Shown in pieces: positions 30,483 through 42,719 of a DNA stretch of 64,000 nt. The first letter of the stretch is position 1. Every line of letters starts with the position of its first letter. The notes under the pieces were generated by a model. That model searched no databases. It had not been told where the DNA came from and saw only the letters and a program-made list of their open reading frames with translations. Where the stretch lies: the NCBI GenBank assembly GCA_934045905.1, contig OW203770.1, positions 434,001 to 498,000 of the forward strand, in the 5' to 3' direction. This stretch comes from Leuctra nigra. Lineage: Eukaryota; Arthropoda; Insecta; Plecoptera; Leuctridae. A program made the position numbers and the translations under genes.

Positions 30483-30893
30483 TTAAGAGGCAAACGGAAG
30501 CGGGCGGGAATCGCACGGTTCGTCAAAGCGTTTTTTTGAAATTTTGTCTTCCCACTTAATAATTTTAAAAATCAGATAGTAACGACCCATTACAGCCTAA
30601 AAGACTAAATATTGCCGCACACTGGAGTTCATTATGACCTCTGGTGCGACCTCAAAGTGTTAAATACGATTATTTTCGATTATTTTACTAAAAATATCGT
30701 ATTTAACACTTTGAGGTCGTACCAGAGCTCATAATGAACTCCAGTGTGCGGCAATATTTAGTCTTTTAGGCTGTAATGGGTCGTTACTATCTGATTTTTA
30801 AAATTATTAAGTGGGAAGACAAAATTTAAAAAAAACACTCTGACGAACCGTGCGATTCCCGCTCGCTTCCGTTTGCCTCTTAACAGCTGTTGA
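30483..30893. mobile_element. TTAA hairpin element P, copy 1
   Basis: Begins TTAAGAGGCAAACGGAAGCG and ends CGCTTCCGTTTGCCTCTTAA. Two arms of about 180 bp are nearly perfect inverse copies around a short loop. Other copies are at 32306, 55236 and 59703. Confidence 0.96.
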
Positions 30894-31315
30894 CACGAAT
30901 GACGTGTCCGCAAGCCGCTAGTGACACGCAGCCTGGAGGGCCGCCAATGCGCACACCTCGGTCGCGTGTGTCAATTGGCACAATACTAGCCAAGTGTCTT
31001 CATTAGAACCAACACGCAGGGCTGGACAAATAGTCAAGAACATCAGATCAAGACGATTTCATAATATACTAACTCATTGCTAAGTGCTTTTTAGTTTCGT
31101 GTTGTTTTCTTAATATTTCAAACATACTGAGTGTTTCAAACACACTTTTTAATTTTTTTAGAAGAAAAAAAATTAAAAAATTAAAATTAATCTTACACTA
31201 AAATAAAATAAAAAAAATATATATATAAAAAATGAAAGTAAAAAATCGTATAAATTTGCATAGAATAAATCAAATAATATTTATAATAAACACCAACTGC
31301 AATGTGAAAAGATTT

Positions 31316-31387
31316 TCCTCGAGTGGGACTCGAACCCACGACCTTCCGATATCCAGTCAGATGCTCTACCAGCTGAGCTATCGAGGC
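31316..31387 (-). tRNA. tRNA-like sequence, nominal anticodon GGA; possible tRNA-derived repeat
   Basis: The 72 nt fold as a full cloverleaf: acceptor GCCTCGA/TCGAGGA (first pair G-A mismatched), D arm GCTC/GAGC, anticodon arm TCTGA/TCGGA with loop CTGGATA, and T arm GTGGG-TTCGAGT-CCCAC. Loop positions 34-36 read GGA (serine codon UCC), but there is no long variable arm as in true tRNA-Ser, and position 37 is T. Inverted CTGYAATGTGAA flanks it. More likely a tRNA-derived repeat than a working gene. Confidence 0.6.
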
Positions 31388-32305
31388 AGTTCACATTACA
31401 GCGGCTGTGTTCCAATATAAGCTGCGTTAGCAACTTATAGCAACTGAGGGAATCAGTAAAAACCATATTTCAAATAATATTTAGGTAACGTCCGTGGAAA
31501 AATTAAAAATAACAACAACAAAATGAAAATCAAAACAACTACAAATAAGAAAAACATAAAAATAACTACATTTTAAATATTTTTAAATATTTTTAAAACA
31601 GTTTCAACAATTTATATTTTTTAATGTTTAAAATTTAGGTATTTTTTAATTTTTTTTAGGTATTTTTACTCCATCAGAATGGAATTGGGACAACGTTCTG
31701 GAATAGGCTCCAGATAAAATTGATTTCATATCCTAAAAATGATATGTGAGGTCTGAGGGGATTTTGGTTTGGTGTTTTTTTTAACAAGATGTGTTTGAAA
31801 CTTTTTTATTTAGATAAAATGTGTTTCAAACAAATATTTTAAAAAATCAGCCTATTATAAAAAAATTAAGATTGGTATAAAATTACGTAAAAATCAAATA
31901 ATATCTTTAGTAAAAAGTCAGGAATTAAAAAAAAATCAATAAATTTAAATCAAATCATAAAAATTTAAGCAAACCAACATATTAGAGAATCATGAAGAAA
32001 ATAACACAATTTTAATCATTCAAAAAATAAATTGGTACCAAAAGTAACATTAAACCAAAAATTGCATGAAAAAAATAAAAAAAATCAAATCTAATATTAT
32101 TATACTGTAGAGTTGTGCAGCCCTCATCACTGCCTGATGCCAAGTCACTTGCTACGCACAGCTCGTTGTCATGGCAATTGCATCGGCAACTGCTGTTACT
32201 TTCACACAATAGGACCACTCCAACCATTGTTGCAGCCTCAAGGTCAAATCAACACCATTCTTCCTTGACACATGTCATTAGTCATGTCTTCAAGATGTCA
32301 CCTCT

Positions 32306-32697
32306 TTAAGAGGCAAACGGAAGCGAGCGGGAATCGCACGGTTCGTCAGAGCGTTTTTTGAAATTGTGTCTTCCCACTTAATAATTTTAAAAAATCAGAT
32401 AGTAACGACCCATAACAGACCCATATACTAAATAATGCCGCAAACTGGAGTTCATTATGATCTCTGGTGCGACCTCAAAGTGTTAAATACGATTATTTGA
32501 CTAAAAATATCGTATTTAACACTTTGAGGTCGTACCAGAGGTCATAATGAACTCCAGTGTGCGGCATTATTTAGTCTATTAGGCTGTTATGGGTCGTTAC
32601 TATCTGATTTTTTAAAATTATTAAGTGGGAAGACACAATTTCAAAAAAACGCTCTGACGAACCGTGCGATTCCCGCTCGCTTCCGTTTGCCTCTTAA
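32306..32697. mobile_element. TTAA hairpin element P, copy 2
   Basis: Same termini and arms as copy 1 (TTAAGAGGCAAACGGAAGCG). The loop has GATTATTTGACTAAAAATA. Confidence 0.95.
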
Positions 32698-33289
32698 GAC
32701 ACTTTCGTGGTGTTTGTTTCCTTTTGTGTTCACTGCCCAGGTCAAACCGCACAACCCATCGATATGACATTTTGCACACATACTAACGTAATCTATGCGG
32801 TCTCTGGGATCGTTTTTGAACGGGATCCTGTGATTGGTTCAAATTTAAAAACGAACAATTTGAAATTTTGCAAAAGTCATTGCAACCAACATTGTCCCCA
32901 ATCTTACAAAGTTTCAGCCAAATCATTCCATTGGTTAAAATTTAAAACCATCTATCTTGTGAATTTTAAAGTTTCAACCCTAGAACCTTTTGACCGATCA
33001 ACTTAAAACTTAGCATGGTCATTGGGGCCAACATTATTGATATTTATGTCCATTTACAGACTACTCTGTCGTTATCTTGAAAAGCTTTTGTCATTTTAAA
33101 GAAATGTTATGTTGTAATCTTTAAAAAATTTAAAATTTATTGCAAGAATGTTCTGTTATTTTATCACTTCCATCTTGATGCTTCAGTTCCAAGGCCTGCA
33201 GAGACTTACAAACTATCAAATCGCATACGAAGGCTCGCTCATCAACGCGTTACACAGAGCGTTTTCCTAGTTAATTTCACGTGTTCCAT

Positions 33290-33470
33290 TTGAACCTCAG
33301 AGGAAGAAGGTCGGAAGTCAATTTCAATGATTCTTGAGGTGAGCCTAAAAACAGTAATTCTGCGTTCATCCAATCATATTTGTAATGTGACATGAGCTAT
33401 TGTGTAAGAGAATACTTCAATATAACTATATTTGTTGACATCAGTCAAATGGCTATTGATAAAGCTTGAT
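33290..33470. repeat. Dispersed repeat T, inverted uninterrupted copy
   Basis: The reverse complement contains CTCTTACACAATAGCTCATG, the joined target sites of hAT elements I-outer and G. Confidence 0.85.
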
Positions 33471-33538
33471 TACATCATTCCAAAACTGTGCAGCGCAGAA
33501 TCAAGACAATGGACTTACGGCCTTCTGCCTCTAATGTA

Positions 33539-33736
33539 CACCCAACAAAACATAAAACTGTATTTTAACAAAACAGATCGGCTGCTGGTCAGGTTCCTTG
33601 ACAATCAATCCTTGTTATTATCAATGAAATCAGTAGAGGTAGATGACGAGTTAGCATAGACTTCATCAGATGATGCCATCAAATCTTTTTCAGCCAATCC
33701 GTGTCGTTCAAATACCGTTTTATGATTTGTTGAGTG
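33539..33736. mobile_element. TA-flanked MITE W
   Basis: Termini CACCCAACAAAACATAAAAC and GTTTTATGATTTGTTGAGTG between TA dinucleotides. An inverted diverged copy at 60640-60970 is interrupted by the Harbinger-like element at 60721. Confidence 0.8.
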
Positions 33737-34284
33737 TACCTACAGATATTTCCTTAAGTATTTACTTATTATTGTACGATTTCTTCATACTAATTGAAAT
33801 ATTTGATTTCCATCTTCCATGAAACTAAAATCTTGTGTACTTCATTTGATTCTATACATTCTTGTGTCAATGAGAATTACGATGTAAACAGATTGCATCA
33901 TCTAAATTCTAAATGATGTGAATTCTATTGTACGCGATGACAATCTACTAGAATAATCTCATAACATTCTTATAATAACGTGAGCGGACTTTCGCTTATT
34001 ATGTGACAAACGATGTGAGTTGAAAATGACAAGAAATGTTATTTCTTTACGACATTTCTTTGGTGGCTCGGTCAGGAAAATATACCGTCAAGATATCAGA
34101 CACAATATAAAACATTTTCGACCAATGGGAACAGAGATCTAAAGTGTTTCTAATCTGTGGACTGTTGAAGACAATCGGTCAATCCGTTAAGACAAAAGTA
34201 GGAGCAGAGCTAAAAATACAGATCAGACTCCCAGCTATTCTATAACATTAAAATTCTGGATTCGGCCCGTATTCCGAACTTCTT

Positions 34285-34600
34285 TTCAGCAATGCAAAAT
34301 TATTGAATTTGCCACCTGAGGACGGACATTTTGTTGGCACGTTGACGGGTCAGATTTATAACTTTATTGAGGTTAATCGATGTATTTTTGTAATGTGAGT
34401 AATTCCTCTTCGTAACAAAGATACCTCCGGAGTCTATACAATTTCCCAGGTACCCATTAACTATAAAATATCGTCAAAAACGTAGATAATCACAGCTAAC
34501 TGCGTGCCATCATGATGGTGGCCAACAATGAGATGACATCACGTGCAAACTATGAATACGATTCACGGCCATGTGGATTAATTGCACCGAATACGGAATT
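34285..34600. repeat. Dispersed repeat, copy of 9815-10105
   Basis: Same ordered blocks (GCACGTTGACGGGTCAGATT, CAATTTCCCAGGTACCCATT). Termini unclear. Confidence 0.85.
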
Positions 34601-34608
34601 GTAAAGTT

Positions 34609-34800
34609 AATAGACCGATTTAAAAATTATCTAGGTGGCTCTGCTTTTCAAAAAATTTCACATACAGTTTGGTTTTCCATATATCTGTTGGTGTTTTTAT
34701 CCATTGTTGTAAAACACCAATAGATATATGGAAAACCAAATTGCATGTGAAATTTTTTGAAAAGCAGAGCCACCTAGATAATTTTTAAATCGGTCTATTA
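34609..34800. mobile_element. Palindromic MITE R, intact copy
   Basis: TAGACCGATTTAAAAATTAT ... ATAATTTTTAAATCGGTCTA, with the inner arms GGCTCTGCTTTTCAAAAAAT and ATTTTTTGAAAAGCAGAGCC. A second copy is split by the LINE at 46417-50595. Confidence 0.9.
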
Positions 34801-35726
34801 CAATAGGGAAGTCTCCTATTTTTTTCTTAAATTTAAATTAAAAACTAGAGGAAAAATAATAAATGTCAACACTTGTTTTCCTTGTCTAGTCCGTCATTTT
34901 CATTGTCAAATCTCGCATTGAAATATCGCCTAACATTCAGGCTGGTAAAACGGAGTTGGACAACATGAACGATTATGACGTAGACAGCAATGTTATCAGC
35001 AACCGGTCTCATATGATTATACATTGGGTTTATGTGATTCAATACACGTTTTTGACGTCAGTTGTCCCTTGGGTCGTTCTTGCGCTCGCGATAAGTGACT
35101 CATTTTATTCAGATTCGATTAAAGCTTTGCTACTAGAGTATTTATCCCACGGAATAAATTTTTTGATAATCGAGATCTGAAACGTGTATATTTTTAAAAA
35201 TCTACGTATTTATTTCATTCTACATTCTAAGAGACTTCCCTATTGAATTAATTTTCATTCGATGGCGGACGATTCTGACTGACTTCGTGGGTTTCTCATA
35301 GTCAGGCAAATGCTGGGACGGTTCCCAACAATTAGACCACGACGATTTTTATTATTTTCTCACGGTACATCAGCTATTCTCACTCGATGTCAAATAGGAT
35401 AACAAAATTACCGGAGTTGACTTGAAATAGAAAAACCAGCACAAGTCCACTATTTGAGTGATTTACCTCAGCTGTTTGTTCCTATCAAAGTCCTAGGCCG
35501 AGGAATGACTGAATGTTGATTGTTTACTCTGCAATTCGTCTGCATCTCAGCTTTCCCTCTTGGCCCGATCACGTGCTAATATCATGCATTCTCATTGCTC
35601 CACATTGCAAGGTAATTACCAGCAATCACATGCCGAAACATTAGGAGTAGAAGGGCGGAAGTTTTCTTCGATCACTTTTCATCAGCTCCAATCATAATAT
35701 ACTGAGTTTTCAACTGCTCCTCATTT
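34801..35726. other. Intergenic sequence without recognised features
   Basis: The open frame at 34956-35180 has no recognisable protein. I see no repeat termini. Confidence 0.4.
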
Positions 35727-35905
35727 GGTAGAACCACCATAGCCTCATTGTTTCCGAATTACTTGAAACTTTGGTGACTTATTGATAATCATGCCATTCA
35801 CAATCCCTGAAAAAATTAAACACTTCTCGTGTCAAGTTTCTGAGACAAATTAATTTGTCTCCCCCGTGTTATTTTATGGCGGAAAAAGAAAATAGTGTGA
35901 TTGGG
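35727..35905. mobile_element. Fragment of TTAA family Q
   Basis: Matches the left part of the element at 57600-58126 (GGTAGAACCACCATA, TTGGTGACTTATTGATAATC, TTATGGCGGAAAAAGA). Confidence 0.8.
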
Positions 35906-35994
35906 CCTTCTACCTCTAGCTACTAAGTTAGTCCATAATGACGATTCTTCCGCAAGTATCCCGTTAAAAGTAAGCTTCCTTCCACAAATAGTCT

Positions 35995-36290
35995 CATTTA
36001 GTATTGTTTAACGTCGCACTGTTCTGCAGCGAGGCTAATGGCGACGGATGAATGATTATGAGGATGATTGGGAGATGATGGTGAAGAATAGGTAAGGATG
36101 GAAGGTGGGAAGGAGGCGGTCGTGGACTATTAGTACTGAGGGAACTTATACAGTGAGGAAGGAAAGACGGCCGAGTTAATGACGGGAAGGTGTCCCTGCT
36201 AAATGCCACGACCACCTCCTTCCCACCGGCCATCAATTACCTATTCATCATCATCATCATTCATCCGTCGCCATTAGCATTAGTTTTAAT
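35995..36290. mobile_element. SINE-like repeat, copy 2, with inverted partial copy
   Basis: CGTCGCACTGTTCTGCAGCG and GGTCGTGGACTATTAGTA as in copy 1. The last 60 bp run back in inverse order (ATTCATCCGTCGCCATTAGC), forming a hairpin. Confidence 0.6.
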
Positions 36291-37665
36291 AAACAATATG
36301 TAAACAATATTACAACAAATCATGTGAAAATCAAATTGTGATAAAAGATTTATGTTAAAATCAAACAAAAATAAAATATAAAAATACATCAAAATCGTGT
36401 AAAAATCAAAAAAATGATAACATTCCATTCCATTATTTTAAAACATAATAAATATGTGTGTACTATTGTTTATTAATAACAGCAGTGCGACGTGTTAAGT
36501 GAATGCGATCTATTTCGGTGATGGTACATCCGCGGACAGAGCTAATGGTAGCCTGGTTCCCAATGCACGCGATGCTGTGTATCACGTGAGACAGCGTGAA
36601 AGTCAATGTGTTCCAATGCAGGTGGATGGAGTCTTATGATTTCGTGACTTAGTTGGTCTAAATCCAGCGGTGTGATCACTCATCACATTACCAGCGGTAA
36701 ATTAGTAGAATATAATACTTTTTTAGTCCCTATTCTGATTTTTTTTAAAATTTTCATATTTTTTTTTATGTTGTCGATTTTTTAAAAAAAATTACATGTT
36801 TTTGAGTGACTTTTTTATTTTTGTTCCAGGGATGGATTATTATTATTTTGAATTTATTTTCACATATTTTGAAAGCTATTGTTTAACATTCACGATATGC
36901 ATGTCAATCGTTCATATTTGTTTGATTTTTACATAATTTGTAGATAAAATAAACAATACGGTATGAGTTCTAAGTATTTATTTTGAGCGAAGTTTCAAGT
37001 GAACTGTGTCACCCCTCATCAGGCTCGGAAATGTGTTCTGAAACATTACGAAGCTATAATTTTTAGATGCACAGTAGAAAATATACAGCTTCTAAGCTCA
37101 CAAAATACAAACTACAAATTTTAAGCTTCGCACTTCCGTCACTTTTCTTTTAAATCTTGGATTTTTTTTTACTTTTTTAAAAATAATTGAAAGCGAAAAA
37201 ATGTGTAATCAAAGAACTGTATGAAAAATGCGACACTGTTTTAAACATTTTAGATTTTCCGCAAACAACTGTCCAACACGATGTTCTATGATAATGATGG
37301 AAAATTTAGTGAATCTCTCACTTAGGGATGGTGTTTTTGGAGGTAACCTGCGAAATAAAAACGCGCACCCCGACTGGGAATCGAACCCAGATCCTTCGGG
37401 TCCGGCCCTATGCTTTATATAGCATAGGGCCCTATGCTTTATTTCGCAGGTTACCTCCAAAAACACCATCCCTAAGTGAGAGATTCACTAAATTTTCCAT
37501 CATTATCAAACAATCCACTCGTAGCTCAGAAGTTTGAGCATAGCCATTCGAGAGAGATGTATTCACGTTGTCAAATGAAGTCGAAGTGCTTCAGTCTTCG
37601 TGTATAGGTCAGATACTCGGACTCGCAAGAGTTGTATGGCAACCCAACCTGCTGATTAAGAATGC

Positions 37666-37737
37666 GTCCCGATAGCTTAATGGTTAAAGCATAGGGCCGG
37701 AAACCCGAAGGATCTGGGTTCGATTCCCAGTCGGGGT
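37666..37737 (+). tRNA. tRNA-like sequence, nominal anticodon GGA, copy 1
   Basis: 72-nt cloverleaf: acceptor GTCCCGA/TCGGGGT (two G-U pairs), D arm GCTT/AAGC, anticodon arm TAGGG/CCCGA with loop CCGGAAA (C at position 33 instead of T), T arm CTGGG-TTCGATT-CCCAG. B box GGTTCGATTCC intact. Probably a tRNA-derived repeat and not a functional tRNA-Ser. Confidence 0.55.
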
Positions 37738-37972
37738 GCGCGTTTTTATTTCGCAGGTTACCTCCAAAAACACCATCCCTAAGTGAGAGATTCACTAAAT
37801 TTTCCATCATTATCAAACAATCCACTCGTAGCTCAGAAGTTTGAGCATAGCCATTCGAGAGAGATGTATTCACGTTGTCAAATGAAGTCGAAGTGCTTCA
37901 GTCTTCGTGTATAGGTCAGATACTCGGACTCGCAAGAGTTGTATGGCAACCCAACCTGCTGATTAAGAATGC

Positions 37973-38044
37973 GTCCCGATAGCTTAATGGTTAAAGCATA
38001 GGGCCGGAAACCCGAAGGATCTGGGTTCGATTCCCAGTCGGGGT
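37973..38044 (+). tRNA. tRNA-like sequence, copy 2 (307 bp downstream, identical)
   Basis: Same 72-nt sequence as copy 1, part of the direct duplication. A third, partial inverted copy lies at about 37362-37420. Confidence 0.55.
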
Positions 38045-39460
38045 GCGCGTTTTTATTTCGATGTTCTATGTTATGATCGGCAGAGTGGCATGTCACGTGG
38101 TACGGCGTGAAAGCCAATGTGTTCCAATGCAGGTGGATGGAGTCTTATGATTAGAAGTCGTGACGGAGCTGGTCTGGATAAGAGAGGAAGCGGAATCAGA
38201 GTCATGCTTCATCAATCAGTCATCACATTACCAGCGCTAGGTTAGTAGAATATAAGACATTTTTATAGTATTATAATTTCTTTTTAATTTTTCCTAATTA
38301 ATTATTTTTTATGTTGGCGATTTTTGTTTGATTTTTTTCATGTTTTTGAGTGTCATTTTAAGTTTTGTTTGATTTATTTTGATTTGTTTTGATTTGATTT
38401 TCACATATTTTGAAAGCTTTTGTTTTACATTCACGATTTGCATTACTTGTTTGATGTTTACATTATTTTTAGATGCATAGTAGAAAATATACAACTTCTA
38501 AGCTTCGCATTTTAGACACTTTTTTTAAATCTTGGATTTTTTTCCTTTTTTTAAATAATTGAAAAGCGAAAAAAATGTGTAATCAAAAACTGTATAAAAA
38601 ATGCGACACTGTTTTAAAATTGTAAGATTTTCCGCCAGCAACTGTCCTGTAACACATTGTATGATGGTCTGTGTTATGATCAGCAGTGTGGCATGTCACG
38701 TGGTACGGCGTGAAAGTCAATGTGTTCCAATGCAGGTGGATGGAGTCTTATGATTAGAATTCGTGACGGAGCTGGTCTGGATATGAGAGGAAGCGGAATC
38801 AGAGTCATTGCTTCATTGCATTCTCAGCAATGGGTTAGTAAATATAAGACTTTTTATAGTATTCTGATTTTTTTTTAATTTTTACTAATTTACTATTTTT
38901 TATGTTGGCGATTTTTAAAAAATATTTTTACATGTTTTTAGTGACATTTTTATTTTTGTTTGATTTATTTTGATTTGTTTTGATTTCATTTTCATTATTT
39001 TCAAAGCTTTTGTTTTATAAAATCACGATTTGCATGTTAATCGTTCATATTTGTTTGATTTTTACATTATGTTTAGATGCACAGTAGAAAATATACAGCT
39101 TCTAAGCTTATCAATACAAAATCTACAAATTCTAGGCTGCGCCTTTATAAAATTTTTAGATTTACGATTTTTTAAAACTTTTTTTAAATATTCGGAGAAT
39201 GAAAAAAAATTGTAATTAAATGAAAAATGCGACACTGTTTTAACAATGTGATATTTTCCGCCAGCAACTGTCCTGTAACACATTGTATGATGGTCTGTGT
39301 TATGATCGGCAGTGTGGCATGTCACGTGGTACGGCGTGAAAGTCAATGTGTTCCAATGCAGGTGGATGGAGTCTTATGATTAGAAGTCGTGACTGAGCTG
39401 GTCTGGATAAGAGAGGAAGCGGAATCAAACTCATATTGCCTCATCACTCATTACATTCTT

Positions 39461-40000
39461 AAATTTTTTTTTTTTTTTAATGTGTACCATTTATTTTTGT
39501 ATTTGGCTATCTTTTTATTTTTACGTGATTTTGGAGTGACAATTTAATTTAGTATGCTTTCATTTTCAAACGATTTTATCTCTTATTTTTGTTTGAGTTT
39601 TACATTATTTGCAAATAATAATTTGATTTCCACAGTATTTTGATATAATTTTTATTTTACATTCACATTATTAGTTTGAAATGAAGTATATTTTTGTCTG
39701 ATTTTTTAATTATTTTATGATAACAAGTTGATTTTCTCATGATTGTGTTGTTGATTAATTTGGTCTTCAGAAGATTTTGTTGAGATTTTTGTTTATACAT
39801 TCCCATGATTCTTATTATTTACACGAGTTTCTTTGATTTGTATTTGATTATTTTCGAAGTGTACTGTGTTCTCCTGGTCGTGCCTGATCTGATCTGGATC
39901 CGAAATCAAAGCGGAATCCAAGTCAGATTACCTCACATCACATTCTCAACTCGAGATTGACTCGTAAAGCTGGCTCACGTCGAGACTTTCACAATGATGT
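39461..40000. other. AT-rich intergenic sequence
   Basis: TTTGATT-rich low-complexity DNA. No supportable feature. Confidence 0.4.
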
Positions 40001-40011
40001 GAACCTGAAGA

Positions 40012-40390
40012 CTCACCGGATATTATCAGACTATCTAATATTAATTAAAATACCGACATTGAGCCAAGAGGTACATTCTTGTGATTATTTCACAAATATC
40101 GTTCGGAACCTACTTACATACTAACAATTTTAAATTTAATTTCCAAAGCTGATGAGTATATTTTGACGCGACATACAAAAATAGCAGTTACTCAAAATTG
40201 ATTAGGCACAGTATTTGTGCACTAGCGCAATAATTTTTTTAACATATTATATACATTTTAATCGCATTTAAAGGAAAGAATCACACCGAATGTTATCAGA
40301 CTATCAAATCATAATTAAAATACCTGCATATTGAGCAAAGAGGTACATTCTTGTGAAAATATTTCAGATATACCGTCGGAACATTTAAAC
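40012..40390. repeat. Direct duplication of about 100 bp
   Basis: TATTATCAGACTATC-AAT ... AAGAGGTACATTCTTGTGA occurs at about 40017 and 40290. Confidence 0.75.
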
Positions 40391-41384
40391 ATTTCCCTAG
40401 CTGAGTATAAGTAGGCATAAAAGTTATAAAATATAACTCTTAGTCTAGTTTTTGCACACTAACTCAACTAAAATGTGAATAAATTGATATTTTTACCTTT
40501 ACGTTTTGGATGCTCTAAAATAGTCAGTATTCTTATTTCATAAACTAAATGAAATGTTAAATCGTTTTACTAAATATTTGACAATTGAAAAAGTTCACAC
40601 GTTGTTTTATATTGAACTAAATGAAGCGTGGAAAAAATATTTGTTAATTTTTCACAATTCGAATGTTCGAAAGGCTATGACGACGTATGAAATAAAGCGC
40701 AACAATTACGTCTGGGTGCAGAACGTGTTTGATTGCTTGTAGCTACGGAGTTGTCATCCGACCAAGCAGAAAGCAAAGTCGTGAGAGAGCAATTAGCAAT
40801 GAGGAAAACCGAACCAGACTCAGCGAGACTGAACAGCTTTTTATGAGAGACAAACATTCATGCATTTCAAACAGTTCGAAATCATAACTTCTAACAACTG
40901 GTTGGGATGAAAATAGTTTAAAAAAACATTATGTTTGACTGAGGTGTTTGTGGATTCCCTCAGTCAAGATACAAATTATGGGAAGGTTCCTGATAGGCCA
41001 CGACCGTGAGAATTTTCATGAAAAATATTTTTGTGAAAAAAATTCATGGATGTTTTCATGAAAATTTTCTATGTTTGAAATTCGCTCAATTTTCACCAAA
41101 TGATTTATATTGTAATTTAACCCCACCGCATAAAACCGCATACAATTTATATTGCAAAAGTCATGAGATTTATAGCGACTTATTTGGAATTGCAAGAATG
41201 GAGATTTACACAGATAAATGCAGATTTTAGTAAAGCTGGTCAGACAAAATTGTAACGTTCAATTATTAATAATACTGTTCCATGAATCACAACAGCTGAC
41301 ACCTCAAACGTAAAGTTTAGCCGAAAATAACAGCATTGGGAAAAAATAATATTATCTTTTTAAATAATTAATAGCTATTTTCTA

Positions 41385-42690
41385 GAAATTATTTTCGATA
41401 ATTTTTCATGTTGTCCCAACTCTATCTGGAAATCCATTCTAGAACGTTCTCCCAATTCCATTCCGATGGAATCCGGTCACAGCCATAAGGATTAACATTG
41501 AATGAAATCGTCTTCCAGTGGAAATGGGAATGTAGAAGTTCTAGAATATCATCACATACATAATGGAGTTGGACAATGTCTGACAGTTTGGTGTAAAACT
41601 AAAAGTGAATAATCTTCTGAATCAGGTCAGTCAAGTGTTGAATTCCTCGAACACTTTCATATCGAATGATAATTTATGTTAATCGTAAACAAACTTAATA
41701 AAAAAAATAAGTAAACATTTTTATGAAAAAATATTTTTTTTAATATAGAATTTTTGTTAGGGATGGCACCCGGTAAAATTTACCGGTAAATTAAGGTAAA
41801 TTTACCGGTAAATTTACCGATTATTAATTTACCGGTAAAAAAAATTGTAAATTTTGTTTTTTTGATCCTCTCCAATGTATGAATGGAGATATAAAATTTT
41901 AAGTAAAAACTATAAGTATAAACATCAGTTTGACAACATTAGCAGTTAAGCATATTTTACGTTGATTTTTGGTTGTCCTCAATCATTCAGAATGATAACT
42001 CCATCCATATTCCATTACTTCCAATGTCGGAATCTCTCTTCAGGTTTGCTTGTTTAGCAGACACAGATTGTAACTTGATCAAATTGGTCCTCTTATGGGA
42101 GAATCATGGCATAGCCTACACTAGATTGGTCGAATCAATGCTATTCGCTATATCATCCCTTATCAATATGGAACTTATTGTCATTATTAACATTGATTAT
42201 AGATGTAGGTATTGTTATTGTCCTGACTGCGGTAATCTTTGTAAATGGGTCAAATAATAAAGTAGGGTCATTTTTGTATTTGGTATAGTCATGAATTGGT
42301 AATCTGCCATCATTTTCCAAAATTTACCGCTGACCGGTAAATTTACCGGTAAAATTTACCGGTAAATTTACCGATTTTTTCAGACCCGGTAAAAGTGCCA
42401 TCCCTAATTTTTGTCGATAATTTTTCACGTCCCAACTTTACCTGGAAGCCTATTCTAGAAAATTTTCCCTATTCCATTCCGATGGAATCCGGCCACGGCC
42501 ATAAGGATTAACATTGCATGAATCGTCTTCCAGTGGAAATGGGAATGTACCATCACGTCTCCGATGGCCGTCTGACAGTTTGGTGTAAAACTAAAAGTGA
42601 ATAATCTTCTGAATCAGGTCAGTCAAGTAAGTGTGAATTCCACGAACACTTTCATATCGAATGATAATTTATGTTAAACGTGTCTTCGGT
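41385..42690. repeat. Direct duplication of about 330 bp separated by a hAT element
   Basis: CATTCCGATGGAATCCGG, CATAAGGATTAACATTG and CTAAAAGTGAATAATCTTCT occur on both sides of the hAT element at 41758-42406, about 1 kb apart. Confidence 0.85.
41758..42406. mobile_element. hAT-like element H (TTTACCGGTAAA type)
   Basis: Ends TAGGGATGGC and GCCATCCCTA; perfect 8-bp duplication ATTTTTGT. ATTTACCGGTAAATTT arrays at both ends. The inner open frame at 41973-42257 has no recognisable product. Confidence 0.96.
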
Positions 42691-42719
42691 TCCGGCTGAG
42701 TTCCGATTCCATGTGATTT

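Larger units (their letters stand above)
37291..38058. mobile_element. Inserted tRNA-like cassette with internal duplications
   Basis: The cassette is flanked by the 12-bp direct repeat CGATGTTCTATG (37279-37290 and 38059-38070). Inside, an inverted partial copy is followed by two direct 307-bp copies, each with a tRNA-like sequence. The neighbouring tandem units at 38650 and 39270 give the uninterrupted arrangement. The long terminal direct repeat and tRNA-like head suggest retroposition. Confidence 0.75.
36480..39460. repeat. Tandem array of units of about 600 bp (four copies)
   Basis: The marker AGGTGGATGGAGTCTTATGA occurs at 36620, 38131, 38734 and 39360. The last three are 603 and 626 bp apart; the first interval is longer because of the cassette inserted at 37291-38058. 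Each unit has TGTTCCAATGCAGG, an AT-rich part, and AAAATGCGACACTGTTTTAA. Confidence 0.9.

Noticed and set aside
31316..31387. Working tRNA-Ser(GGA)
   Set aside because: Missing long variable arm, mismatched first acceptor pair and pyrimidine at position 37 argue against a serine tRNA.
34956..35180. 74-codon frame with two hydrophobic stretches (small membrane protein?)
   Set aside because: No family, no splice partners and no other support; chance is a sufficient explanation in AT-rich DNA.
41973..42257. 94-codon frame inside hAT element H
   Set aside because: No transposase motif; the element is too short to be autonomous.
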